Source: Sphingobacterium sp. (GTDB lineage Bacteria > Bacteroidota > Bacteroidia > Sphingobacteriales > Sphingobacteriaceae). Taken from it: DNA of 64,000 bases. Within the stretch, counting starts at the first letter, position 1. Each line of letters opens with the position of its first letter. The DNA is taken from assembly GCA_029239355.1 (NCBI GenBank), contig JAQZAZ010000005.1, forward strand, positions 62,001-126,000, read 5' to 3'. Below the pieces are notes generated by a model. The model saw only the letters and a list, made by a program, of their open reading frames with translations, did not search any database and was not told where the DNA came from. Shown one piece after another: positions 17,650-26,141 of the stretch. The translations under genes and the position numbers were made by a program.

Positions 17650-18159
17650 ATGTCATTAAAACCAAAAGTCAGCGATAGGGATCATATCCAAGGAAATAGC
17701 AGTGCGGATTTAACAATCGTCGAGTATGGGGATTATCAATGTCCACATTGTGGGGCCGCACATCCGATATTGAAAGAGATGATGGCTGAATTGGGGGATC
17801 AGATCAGATTTGTGTTCCGCAATTTTCCGCTTTCAGAAATGCATGAATATGCACGTCCGGCGGCGCTCGCCGCAGAAGCTGCAGCACTACAAGGAAAATT
17901 TTGGGAGATGCACGATGCGATCTACGACAACCAGCAGAACCTAAGCACACGTTTCTATATGGATCTTGCCGAGCAGCTAAATTTGGATGTCGACCAATTT
18001 AAGAGTGACATGCAAAAAGAAAGTCTAGAGGAAAAAGTGGAAGGAGATTTTGAAAGCGGCATGATGAGCGGTGTCAATGGAACGCCTACATTTTTTGTCA
18101 ATGGTCAAAAATTTGATGGCGGCGCGGAAGATCTTGTCCAGATGCTGCATGAAAATTGA
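17650..18159 (+). CDS. DsbA-family thioredoxin-fold protein, cytosolic
   Basis: 169-residue thioredoxin-fold oxidoreductase with a CPHC active site at residues 31-34 (YGDYQCPHCGAAHP) and a cis-proline loop GTPTFFVNG near 145-150. It has the helical insertion typical of the DsbA family. There is no signal peptide, unlike periplasmic DsbA, so it likely acts in the cytosol; related proteins are annotated as thioredoxin-domain or NhaA-linked DsbA proteins. Translationally close (7 bp) to the peroxiredoxin, which suggests a shared redox job. Confidence 0.9.
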   Translation: MSLKPKVSDRDHIQGNSSADLTIVEYGDYQCPHCGAAHPILKEMMAELGDQIRFVFRNFPLSEMHEYARPAALAAEAAALQGKFWEMHDAIYDNQQNLSTRFYMDLAEQLNLDVDQFKSDMQKESLEEKVEGDFESGMMSGVNGTPTFFVNGQKFDGGAEDLVQMLHEN

Positions 18160-18193
18160 TTGGTGTGATCGCTCCAAACTGGTACGCAACTAA

Positions 18194-18262
18194 CGAAATG
18201 TCGTTGTTTTTAACTAGCGGGTTTTTATTTTAAATTCCTTAAAAACAACGTGTTGTATTTCG
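18194..18262. repeat. Bipartite inverted repeat upstream of the alpha/beta hydrolase
   Basis: CGTTGTTTTTAA (18202-18213) and TTAAAAACAACG (18239-18250) are perfect inverted arms around a 25-nt spacer; outside them CGAAAT (18194-18199) and ATTTCG (18257-18262) also pair. No clean T-run follows the right arm, so it is not a typical terminator. It may be an operator, a 5' leader hairpin or an imperfect terminator of the DsbA gene. Confidence 0.55.
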
Positions 18263-18326
18263 TGGTTGAGTTATTGTAATACCATAACCAATAAATTAAA
18301 CAATTAAAAAATATAAACTATTTATC

Positions 18327-19148
18327 ATGGCAACATTTAAAGTTCAAGACGGAACTGAAATTTACTACAAAGATTGGGGTACAGGGCAGCCAATTGTTTT
18401 CCATCACGGTTGGCCCTTATCAAGTGACGACTGGGATGCACAGCTGATGTATTTCCTAGAAAAAGGATACCGCGTGATCGCTCACGATCGCCGTGGGCAT
18501 GGACGTTCTACACAGACTGATCAGGGAAATGAAATGGATACTTATGCTTCGGATATCGCTCAATTGGCTGAAGCACTGGATTTAAAAGATGCAATCCATA
18601 TCGGGCACTCTACGGGTGGCGGTGAAGTGATTCGTTATATTACAAATCATGGTACTTCACGCGTTGCTAAGGCAGTACTAATCAGCGCAGTGACGCCAAC
18701 AATGGCCAAGAGCGAAACCAATCCTGACGGGGTACCGATGGAAGTATTTGATGAAATCAGATTGAACACTGCAACCCGAAGACAGCAGTATTTTCAAGAC
18801 TTTACCCTCGCTTTTTATGGCTATAACCGGGAAGGCGCTAATGTACAACAAGGGGTGATGGACAACTGGTGGCGCCAGGGAATGATGGGCGGAATCAAAG
18901 CACATTATGATTGTATTAAGGCTTTTTCCGAAACAGATTTTACAGAAGAACTTAAACAGGTAGAAATCCCTGTGTTGGTGTTGCATGGTGAAGATGATCA
19001 GATCGTGCCTATTGATATTACTGGTAGAAGAGCAGCTCAATTGGTGAAAAATGGTACCTTGATTACTTATCCAGGGTTTCCGCATGGAATGCCTACAACC
19101 GAAGCAGAAACGATCAATAAAGATATTCTGGCTTTTATCACAAAATAG
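18327..19148 (+). CDS. Alpha/beta hydrolase, non-haem chloroperoxidase-like
   Basis: 273-residue alpha/beta hydrolase closest in motif to cofactor-free haloperoxidases and aryl esterases. Visible: HHGWPLSSDDWDAQ (oxyanion region), nucleophile Ser95 in GHSTGGGE, acid Asp in HGEDDQIVP, and His in GFPHGMPTT. No signal peptide. Despite the family name, such enzymes are mostly esterases or perhydrolases in vivo. The upstream region carries an inverted repeat, and the gene ends at a bidirectional terminator shared with the sigma-54 activator. Confidence 0.92.
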   Translation: MATFKVQDGTEIYYKDWGTGQPIVFHHGWPLSSDDWDAQLMYFLEKGYRVIAHDRRGHGRSTQTDQGNEMDTYASDIAQLAEALDLKDAIHIGHSTGGGEVIRYITNHGTSRVAKAVLISAVTPTMAKSETNPDGVPMEVFDEIRLNTATRRQQYFQDFTLAFYGYNREGANVQQGVMDNWWRQGMMGGIKAHYDCIKAFSETDFTEELKQVEIPVLVLHGEDDQIVPIDITGRRAAQLVKNGTLITYPGFPHGMPTTEAETINKDILAFITK

Positions 19149-19187
19149 GCAGCCTCTTTCAGCTAAAAATAGTTTTTAAATAGTAGT

Positions 19188-19219
19188 AAGGCCATTCTTT
19201 TTAAGGGATGGTCTTTTTG
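19188..19219. terminator. Bidirectional intrinsic terminator
   Basis: AAGGCCATTC (19188-19197) and GGGATGGTCTT form a ~10-bp stem with two G-T wobbles, followed by a T-run on the plus strand and preceded by an A-rich stretch. It separates the convergent hydrolase (+) and sigma-54 activator (-). Confidence 0.75.
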
Positions 19220-19220
19220 T

Positions 19221-20816
19221 TTAATCTTTTTGGGATATGAATTTTTTACTGATACCAAGCTTTTTCATTTTTGATTGGAGGGTGGTAGCAGGAACGCCAA
19301 GGATGGTCGCTGCGCCATTTGTGCCGGAAATACGGCCATTGCAGCTCCGCAATACCCACAGTATATATTTTTTTTCAAAGGCTGCCAGCGTCTGTAAACT
19401 AAAATCCGGTGCTTTACTTGCGCCAATAAAACTTGTATCGTCTGATAGTGTTATGTTTTTAATGGTCGGGCCTTCTGACAAAAGTATAGCGCGTGCCACG
19501 ACATGTTCCAGTTCACGAATGTTGCCTGGCCACGGATGTAGTCTTAGACGTTCGAGTATCTTTTTCCCTATTTGTTTTTGCGGAGCTTTTCCGGCATGTT
19601 TTTCAAGAAAATGATGAACCAATAATGGAATATCTTCTTGGCGTTCACGCAAAGCAGGTAATGTAATTGGGAATGCGCTGATACGGTAATAAAGATCGGA
19701 CCTAAAGTAACCAGCCCGCACTTCTGCTTGTAGATCCTTGTGTGTTGCGCAAATGATGCGTACATCGACGGGAATGACTTTATTGCCCCCGACACGTTCG
19801 AACTCTTTTTCTTGAAGTACACGAAGTAACTTTGCCTGTAAAGTTAACGGGAGGTCTCCGATTTCGTCCAGGAAAAGTGTCCCATGATTAGCTTGCTCGA
19901 ATTTACCAATCTTGCGTTTTATGGCACCACTGAAGCTTCCTTTTTCATGACCAAAAAGCTCGCTTTCGATTAGTGTAGGTGCAATGGCAGCACAGTTAAT
20001 TTTAATCAGGGGGTGCTGTGACCGTGCCGAAAGGTGATGGACGTTTTGAGCAACAATTTCTTTGCCTGTTCCGCTTTCTCCTTGTATCAGCAGGGTCATT
20101 TCCGAATCGGCGACTGTCGCGAGCTGTGACTTTAAGGTGTTGATATGCAAACTGTTTCCGATAATCTGAGGTCTTAAAGTGTTATATGTATTTCCAGAGA
20201 CGGTTGAAAGGGAATGGGAGGCAGGTTGCAAAATGTGATTGTTGACCTTGGTAAAATGCATAGATTGCTCATTGATCAGGATATTTCCTAGTGTAATGTT
20301 GAGCTGCGGGATAATGCTTTTGATGCGGTAGGCTAGTTGAGAATCGATATGAGCTAACTTTTTATATCCCAGGCTTAATATCGCCCAGTATTGACCATGG
20401 ATTCGAAATGCCATGGATACAATTGTTTTATTACCGTTTCGTATGGATTCAACAAGAGGGATGGGGTAGCTGCTTCCAGCTTTTGATAGTTCTTCGGGAC
20501 TATGTTGGACGGGCTCCGCTGAATTAATACAATCCTGAAAAAAACGCTCCTTGCAACTCCACAGGTTACTGTAGCTTATTTGCGTACCTTTTTTAAACTG
20601 TAAAAGCAGACTATAGCATGACTCTTTCTTGTCAGCAACAAATATAGATAAACTATCCTGGCCAAAAAATTTTTGTAGATCTGGTTGGAGCGCGTCAAAA
20701 CCCGCTATTGCGCATATTGGGGCCATTTTTTGGCTGAGTGCTAATTGCAAAAGTTGTTCGCTTTCCCGTTTTCGTAGACGATCGTATATTACTTGTGCAT
20801 CTGTTGCTGAAGTCAT
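19221..20816 (-). CDS. Sigma-54-dependent activator, orphan GAF-like/AAA+/Fis type, with GSFSGA variant loop
   Basis: Enhancer-binding protein of 531 aa. An N-terminal ~200-residue domain looks GAF-like and would sense a small ligand rather than a phosphoryl group (no receiver Asp pocket). The AAA+ domain has Walker A GESGTGKE, Walker B GTLFLDEIGDLP, and the arginine-finger region FRSDLYYRISAFPI. The loop that contacts sigma-54 reads GSFSGA instead of GAFTGA. A Fis-type HTH ends the protein (NGRISGTNGAATILGVPATTLQSKMKKLGI region). It lies 38 bp downstream of the NtrC-type regulator on the same strand, so it may be part of that operon. Confidence 0.92.
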   Translation of the reverse strand: MTSATDAQVIYDRLRKRESEQLLQLALSQKMAPICAIAGFDALQPDLQKFFGQDSLSIFVADKKESCYSLLLQFKKGTQISYSNLWSCKERFFQDCINSAEPVQHSPEELSKAGSSYPIPLVESIRNGNKTIVSMAFRIHGQYWAILSLGYKKLAHIDSQLAYRIKSIIPQLNITLGNILINEQSMHFTKVNNHILQPASHSLSTVSGNTYNTLRPQIIGNSLHINTLKSQLATVADSEMTLLIQGESGTGKEIVAQNVHHLSARSQHPLIKINCAAIAPTLIESELFGHEKGSFSGAIKRKIGKFEQANHGTLFLDEIGDLPLTLQAKLLRVLQEKEFERVGGNKVIPVDVRIICATHKDLQAEVRAGYFRSDLYYRISAFPITLPALRERQEDIPLLVHHFLEKHAGKAPQKQIGKKILERLRLHPWPGNIRELEHVVARAILLSEGPTIKNITLSDDTSFIGASKAPDFSLQTLAAFEKKYILWVLRSCNGRISGTNGAATILGVPATTLQSKMKKLGISKKFISQKD

Positions 20817-20855
20817 ATTTAGCAGTTGGAGAAGAGGTAAATGAATTATTCGTTA

Positions 20856-22232
20856 TCAATAAAAGTCCGATTTAATACCGTATTTTTTCATTTTGGTATA
20901 CAAGGTAGAACTACTGATCTGTAAGATCTCCGTTGCTCCGCCAGGCCCTGAAATCTTGCCATTGCAGGATTCGAGCACACGTAAGATATGCTCCCGTTCC
21001 ATTTCCTCCAGTGATCCTAATTTATGGGAATGATGACCTGGAATTTTGATTTGTCCATCCATGTGGTCGGTAAAAGCCAGCGCACTGATTAGTGGGTCTT
21101 TTGCGAGTAAAGCAGTTCTTTCGATAAGATGCTGCATCTCCCGGATATTGCCCGGCCATGAATAGGCTTGCATCTGTGTTATGGCATCGCGCGTAAAGCC
21201 GGCTATATTTTTTTTGAGTTTGGCGGCATATAATGCCAAGAAGTGGTTGGCCAGGATTTCGATATCTTCGATCCGTTCACGGAGCGGTGGGATAGCAATG
21301 GGGAAAATATTGAGCCTATAGTAGAGGTCCAATCTAAAGTTTCCCATTGCGACTTCCTGTTCGAGATTGCGGTTGGTCGCAGCGATGATCCGAACGTTGA
21401 TTTTAATCGGCAGATCACCGCCGACGCGGTCGATTTCCTGTTCCTGAAGGACGCGGAGCAATTTGGTCTGGGCTTCTAATGGTAGCTCACCGATTTCGTC
21501 TAGAAAAATTGTCCCGCCACTTGCTTGTTCAAATTTGCCGATGCGTCGGTTTTGTGCTCCCGTAAAAGCACCCTTCTCATGTCCAAAAAGTTCAGATTCG
21601 ATCAATGATAAGGGAATCGCTGCGCAATTGACGACAACTAAAGGTTGTTGTCGGCGCAATGATAGCAGATGAATGGATTGTGCAATCCTTTCTTTGCCTG
21701 TGCCACTCTCTCCTAAGAGCAGGACGGATGTGTCAGTCGGAGCGACAAGCCTCACCTGGGATAAAACCTCTTTTAAGGCTGGACTCGATCCTATGATCGC
21801 TTCTTCACCGGACTTACTTTCGATCGCTTTTACAAGTGTTTTCTGGTCCTTTTTTTCTGTATTAAATCTTTCTTTGGCAATATCGAGCATAATTAAAAGA
21901 TCCTTTTCCCGGAATGGTTTGGTCAAGAAACCATAAGGCTTTGTTTCCTTTACCGCTTCTAGGATGCCTTGGTTAGTATTTGCCGATATAAATAGAAATG
22001 GCGTATGTCGCTCGTTGAGTTGTACAGCGAGGTCGATCCCTGTATCAGTTCCTTTTAGTATAATATCCAATAATACCCAGTCGGGTTTTTGAGTTTCGAT
22101 AATTGTCGTGGCCTGCATGACAGAAGATGCGATACCAATCACCTGATAGCCATTTTTTTTGAGAATCATCCTAAGGTCATTGGCGACGATAAATTCGTCT
22201 TCTACAATTAAGATCTTGTTACCTTTTTGCAT
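20856..22232 (-). CDS. NtrC-type response regulator (receiver, sigma-54 AAA+, Fis HTH)
   Basis: Response regulator that activates sigma-54 promoters on phosphorylation. I use the ATG at 22232 because it directly precedes the receiver sequence KILIVEDEF; the frame is open to 22319, but this would overlap the kinase gene and add an unrelated tail. Receiver phosphoacceptor Asp lies in PDWVLLDIILKGTDTG. The AAA+ domain has GESGTGKE, an intact GAFTGA loop and GTIFLDEIGELP. C-terminal Fis HTH ends in TLYTKMKKYGIKSDFY. It follows its sensor kinase by 10 bp, so the pair is an operon. Its C-terminal HTH resembles that of the following orphan activator. Confidence 0.93.
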   Translation of the reverse strand: MQKGNKILIVEDEFIVANDLRMILKKNGYQVIGIASSVMQATTIIETQKPDWVLLDIILKGTDTGIDLAVQLNERHTPFLFISANTNQGILEAVKETKPYGFLTKPFREKDLLIMLDIAKERFNTEKKDQKTLVKAIESKSGEEAIIGSSPALKEVLSQVRLVAPTDTSVLLLGESGTGKERIAQSIHLLSLRRQQPLVVVNCAAIPLSLIESELFGHEKGAFTGAQNRRIGKFEQASGGTIFLDEIGELPLEAQTKLLRVLQEQEIDRVGGDLPIKINVRIIAATNRNLEQEVAMGNFRLDLYYRLNIFPIAIPPLRERIEDIEILANHFLALYAAKLKKNIAGFTRDAITQMQAYSWPGNIREMQHLIERTALLAKDPLISALAFTDHMDGQIKIPGHHSHKLGSLEEMEREHILRVLESCNGKISGPGGATEILQISSSTLYTKMKKYGIKSDFY

Positions 22233-22242
22233 AAAGTTTGTC

Positions 22243-24465
22243 TTAAATTTCACCCTCTTTTTGTGAAAATTGAATGGTAATAAACACCCCCTGGTCTGAT
22301 ACCAGTTTAAATTCGCCATCGAGCTGGGAGGTCAGTCCATGCATGAGGTTCATGCCAAAAGAGTCACTTTCACCATTGGAAAGGTCTCTTTGAAGCCCGA
22401 TGCCGTTGTCAGCTATACTGAGAATCAGGTCGAAAGGTACTGCTTTAAACCGCTTGAAACTAATGAAAACTATACCTTCACGTTGATCAAAAGCATGTTT
22501 GATCGCATTGTTGATTGCTTCATTGAGAATCAGTCCAACAGGTACAGCTTGGGATACATCAAGAGTAATTTCATCGACCTGAATTTCAAATTTAATTGAT
22601 TTCTCGGATTGAAAACTATCTTGGAGATAATCTGTAAGCTCTTGGATATACCATTTCATGTCAATGCGTGAGAGGTTGTCGGTTTGATACAGTTTCTGAT
22701 GGATCAGGGACATGGCGTGCATACGGTTTTGGCTATTCTGTATGGCACTAATGGCATCTTGATTTTCGAGATAGGCCGATTGTGTATTTAGCAGGCTGAT
22801 GATGATCTGCATATTGTTTTTGACACGGTGATGGATCTCTTTAAGAAGCCATTCTTTTTCGGCAATCAATTGCCTTAACTTGTCGTTCTGTCTGTTGATT
22901 TCCTCCTGTTTAAGCGTCAGCTTTTCATTACTTCTTTTTTTGATGGTATTTTGGACATATAAAAATCCTACAAAGATGATCAGGATAATTAGACTTCCTA
23001 TAAAAACATTTCGAATAATTGCCTCGCGCTCAAGTAGGGATTTTTGCAATTGTCCTTTTTGTTTAAGCAGTACAATGTCGTGATCTTTTTTTTCTGTATC
23101 ATAGTCCAGTTGCAAGGCAGTAAGTTCTTTGGCACGGTCTACGCTGTTGATGGAATCGCTGATGGATTTGAACGCTGCAAAGTTATTAAAAGCGGATTTA
23201 AAATCTCCGCGGGCGGAGTCGGCTAGATAACGGAGTTTGCGTAATTCGGATACACGCAGCAAACTTGTCTCTTTGGTCAGAGAACGCTCAATCTCTGCTA
23301 AATATGGGTACATTTCGTTGATCTGGCCATCAGCAAAAAGGTAGCTTGTTATCCCGATCATCATAATATGTTTTTCCTGCCCGGTGATATTTCCTGTATG
23401 GTAATATTTTAAGAGTTGCTGATAATATGGGCGTGCCTTTTTTGTATCCTTGGTCTTGCAGTAAAGCATGGTGTACAGATAAGCATAACGTATAGCATAG
23501 GTATCCGAAATATAATCTTTAGTGACATTATTGAGTAGGCTGAGCGCATCTGCCGTACGGTTTAAACGGGATAATATGGTCGCTAGATTAAGGGTTATGG
23601 TATGGATGGCATAGCGATCATCTTTTTCCTTAGCGATTTCAAATGCTTTTTGATAATGAGCAAGTGCCTCTTTATTGGATTTAAGATCATAGTAGATGAG
23701 TCCAACAATATTATAAACGGCAGCCATATCATCCCGTGTTGTCGTTGTATTTTCGTTCTCGACAATACGGCGCGCCTGAAGAGCATATTTAAGCGCTTCT
23801 TTGAGCCGTAGGAGTAATCGAAGATTGCCGGCTACGGATACAAGTTCTTGGCTGACATTTTGATCCCCTGCTTGTTTTTTTAATGTGGCAGCGCGATGGG
23901 CCGTATTTACAGCCCCTGTGTAATCACCATAGCTGGAAAGATAACTGGAATGCTCCATCAGGATTTTGGATTCAAGCAGCTTATCCTTTGTTTTTGCTGC
24001 CTGCAGCAAAGCTTGTTTAAAAATGTTCTCTTTTTGGTCAAAAGCTACATCTTTAATGTCGTTTGCCATGGATAAGTAGATTATAGCGGCGGCCTTATTT
24101 AGATGGTGACTTTGGGCAAAACGTAAGCTGGCTTCCTTTTGGTCCTTTGCGAGCGATGGTTTGCCCCTTTCTTCCTGTATACGGGCATCCAGCAGCATGT
24201 TCATGGCTGCTTCGGTTTTGCGGTTGGCCGCTAAATGAAGTTTTTGAGATCGCTTATTGAGCCACTGCGCGCTGTCGAGGTCTTTTTGATATTCACCGGG
24301 CTTTTCCAGATAATACTTTGCGGCCTCATATAAAAAATGGGCTTTGCGTCCGGTATCCTGCTCATGGGATAAACTGTCCATGTATCGATAAAGCAGGCTG
24401 TCGTCCTGACAAAAAGCACTGTTGATCCAAAAGAGAAATATGCTCAGTATAAATTTGATTTTCAT
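22243..24465 (-). CDS. Sensor histidine kinase with extracytoplasmic TPR repeats (HisKA_2 type)
   Basis: 740-residue membrane sensor kinase. A signal peptide (1-19, ending AFC) is followed by about 400 residues of TPR-like helical repeats predicted to face the periplasm, one transmembrane helix (about 483-505, IIRNVFIGSLIILIIFVGFLYV), a coiled linker, then a HisKA_2 domain with LKEIHHRVKNNMQIIISLLNTQ and a HATPase domain (LILNEAINNAIKHAF, IADNGIG, GMNLMHGL). This TPR plus HisKA_2 layout is common in Bacteroidota. It is cotranscribed with an NtrC-type regulator. A strong hairpin (24484-24516) sits 18 bp before the start codon. Confidence 0.92.
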   Translation of the reverse strand: MKIKFILSIFLFWINSAFCQDDSLLYRYMDSLSHEQDTGRKAHFLYEAAKYYLEKPGEYQKDLDSAQWLNKRSQKLHLAANRKTEAAMNMLLDARIQEERGKPSLAKDQKEASLRFAQSHHLNKAAAIIYLSMANDIKDVAFDQKENIFKQALLQAAKTKDKLLESKILMEHSSYLSSYGDYTGAVNTAHRAATLKKQAGDQNVSQELVSVAGNLRLLLRLKEALKYALQARRIVENENTTTTRDDMAAVYNIVGLIYYDLKSNKEALAHYQKAFEIAKEKDDRYAIHTITLNLATILSRLNRTADALSLLNNVTKDYISDTYAIRYAYLYTMLYCKTKDTKKARPYYQQLLKYYHTGNITGQEKHIMMIGITSYLFADGQINEMYPYLAEIERSLTKETSLLRVSELRKLRYLADSARGDFKSAFNNFAAFKSISDSINSVDRAKELTALQLDYDTEKKDHDIVLLKQKGQLQKSLLEREAIIRNVFIGSLIILIIFVGFLYVQNTIKKRSNEKLTLKQEEINRQNDKLRQLIAEKEWLLKEIHHRVKNNMQIIISLLNTQSAYLENQDAISAIQNSQNRMHAMSLIHQKLYQTDNLSRIDMKWYIQELTDYLQDSFQSEKSIKFEIQVDEITLDVSQAVPVGLILNEAINNAIKHAFDQREGIVFISFKRFKAVPFDLILSIADNGIGLQRDLSNGESDSFGMNLMHGLTSQLDGEFKLVSDQGVFITIQFSQKEGEI

Positions 24466-24483
24466 CCAGGTGGAAATTAAATT

Positions 24484-24516
24484 GGCGCAAACGACGGATT
24501 ATCCGACGCTTGCGCC
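24484..24516. repeat. 33-nt near-perfect inverted repeat between DUF1275 and the sensor kinase
   Basis: GGCGCAA (24484-24490) pairs with TTGCGCC (24510-24516); inside, CGGAT/ATCCG (24495-24499, 24501-24505) pairs around a single T, with a few mismatches between. Read on the minus strand it follows the stop of the DUF1275 gene at 24543 and ends 18 bp before the kinase ATG, then meets only a weak T-tract (AATTTAATTT). It may terminate the upstream seven-gene run or fold in the kinase leader. Confidence 0.7.
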
Positions 24517-24542
24517 TTTATTGTTTTAAAGCTTGTTGATGG

Positions 24543-25208
24543 CTAACGTTCGCTATCTCTGGAAAGAAAATAACAGATCAGCATCGCTATGCCTGCAAAT
24601 ATAATAGAACTTAGTCCAAGTTGTTTACCGAAATAAGCACCAGCTAAACATCCGATGAAAAATCCTGACAGGGTAATTAGTTGTTTGCCGAAACTGACGT
24701 TGATATCAGGGTTTTTGAATTTATTGGCAATCAGCACACATAGGTCCAGCGACGCCTGTGTCACATTGCCGGTCATCATGGTTGTAGGTCCATGTGTAGC
24801 TTTGGCAAATAACTTCCCGAACGCATTTTGCATGCCTAAAGCAAATACAATGAGCATCACGAGTCCGTACATCACTGTTTTGGATTCTTCGACGGGAAGT
24901 AGGATCGCCAATAGGCCAGCTATTGCCAGCAGTAGGGCTTCCACAAAAAGAACGGTGTTTTTCTTTTGTGAACGTGAGGTCAACCATCCACCGGCCATGA
25001 CGGCTGCGACAAATACAGGGAAGGTGGCTAACTTGATCCAAGCCGAGGTGTCACCTCCATTGATAAGTTGATAAGCAAAAACAATGAAGTTGCCCGTGAC
25101 ATGGGCAGAAAAGATTTTGTCGGCAGCCACGAAAGTTACGGTATCGCAATAACCACCTACAAGTGTAAGAACTAAAGTGGTGATATGCGCGTTGTTTTGA
25201 TTTTCCAT
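24543..25208 (-). CDS. DUF1275 (YoaK-like) integral membrane protein
   Basis: 221-residue polytopic membrane protein of the DUF1275/YoaK family, function unknown. Signs: about six hydrophobic helices and the family pattern VLTLVGGYCDTVTFVAADKIFSAHVTGNFIVFAYQL, plus MQNAFGKLF and TMMTGNVTQASLDL. It is the last gene of the minus-strand run and starts 4 bp after the Dps-family stop. A role in transport is often guessed for the family but is not demonstrated here. Confidence 0.9.
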   Translation of the reverse strand: MENQNNAHITTLVLTLVGGYCDTVTFVAADKIFSAHVTGNFIVFAYQLINGGDTSAWIKLATFPVFVAAVMAGGWLTSRSQKKNTVLFVEALLLAIAGLLAILLPVEESKTVMYGLVMLIVFALGMQNAFGKLFAKATHGPTTMMTGNVTQASLDLCVLIANKFKNPDINVSFGKQLITLSGFFIGCLAGAYFGKQLGLSSIIFAGIAMLICYFLSRDSER

Positions 25209-25212
25209 AATT

Positions 25213-25686
25213 TTACTTTAAATGTGCACGTAACATCCAGGCCATTTTCTCATGGTTTTCCATTAGTCCGGTGAGGTAATCGCTTGTCCCAATGTCTTTT
25301 AATTGTAGGGCAAGATGATCGATGTTTTCGCGTATTGAAATAATAATGCTTTCATGATCAACAAGTAAATCGCTGATGTATCCCTTGCTATCGTTGACCT
25401 GTCTGCTCTCCTCTGAGAATTGCGTCAGTTGCAAGAATTGTTTTAAACTTCCTGGTGCGTAATGGCCTAAGGTGCGGATTCGCTCAGCCAGCGTATCTAT
25501 AATTTCATCCAGTTCATTGTACTGTTGCTCAAAAAATAAATGTTTATTATAAAAATCCGGGCCTTCGATGTTCCAATGTGCGTTTCGGGTTTTGGTATAC
25601 AGCACGTATTCATCTGCTAACAATTTAGCGAGAATATGTGCTGATTCGGTTAAATGGGTTTCTTTTATTCCGATGTGTGGTTCCAT
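25213..25686 (-). CDS. dps: Dps-family ferritin-like DNA-protection protein
   Basis: 157-residue ferritin-like protein that oxidises and stores iron and may coat DNA. The family motif is clear: YTKTRNAHWNIEGPDF, then HLFFEQQYNELDEIIDTLAERIRTLG, which carry the His, Asp and Glu ligands of the intersubunit ferroxidase site. Length is typical for Dps. It lies 4 bp from DUF1275 and 4 bp from the DoxX gene, so all three are one transcription unit. Confidence 0.92.
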   Translation of the reverse strand: MEPHIGIKETHLTESAHILAKLLADEYVLYTKTRNAHWNIEGPDFYNKHLFFEQQYNELDEIIDTLAERIRTLGHYAPGSLKQFLQLTQFSEESRQVNDSKGYISDLLVDHESIIISIRENIDHLALQLKDIGTSDYLTGLMENHEKMAWMLRAHLK

Positions 25687-25690
25687 GTAT

Positions 25691-26131
25691 TTAAGGGGTT
25701 TTTAAAAGTTGATAAATATAATGATCAATGGAGTAGGTGCCTGGGCCGGTCAAAAGAAGCAATAACAGACATAGGGTATACATAAAGGGAATATCCCTGA
25801 CCGTGCGCGAATCGTGCCGATGGACAACGAAATAGCCCACTGCAGTAACGCCAATGGTCGGTAATATAGCCAGTCTTCCGAGTAGCCCAAGTGCGATAAA
25901 GAAAGGTACTATGGTATCTGCAAACTGCGCGACAGCTGCATTGAGCTTTTCAGGCAGCTTTAAGGGGTTGGGAATATGCTCAGCTTCAGCCTGTGGCCCT
26001 TTCTGTATCTTCTTGAGGCCATGCACTGTAAGCAATTCCCAGGCAAACAGTATTCGGAAGATGAGCATTGCCGCATTGTTTAGGTTGCTGCCCAAATCGG
26101 TATAAAATAGTTTTTGGAGTATTTCTATCAT
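25691..26131 (-). CDS. DoxX-family membrane protein
   Basis: Small four-helix membrane protein of the DoxX family, linked in other bacteria to redox or quinone-coupled processes; function here unknown. I choose the ATG at 26131 (146 aa), which follows the amidohydrolase stop by 10 bp; the open frame reaches 26203 but this would overlap the preceding gene by about 60 bp and add a polar leader. Visible helices include NAAMLIFRILFAWELLTVHG, FADTIVPFFIALGLLGRLAILP, VTAVGYFVVHRHDS and MYTLCLLLLLLTG. Confidence 0.88.
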   Translation of the reverse strand: MIEILQKLFYTDLGSNLNNAAMLIFRILFAWELLTVHGLKKIQKGPQAEAEHIPNPLKLPEKLNAAVAQFADTIVPFFIALGLLGRLAILPTIGVTAVGYFVVHRHDSRTVRDIPFMYTLCLLLLLLTGPGTYSIDHYIYQLLKTP

Positions 26132-26141
26132 TTCTAAGAGA

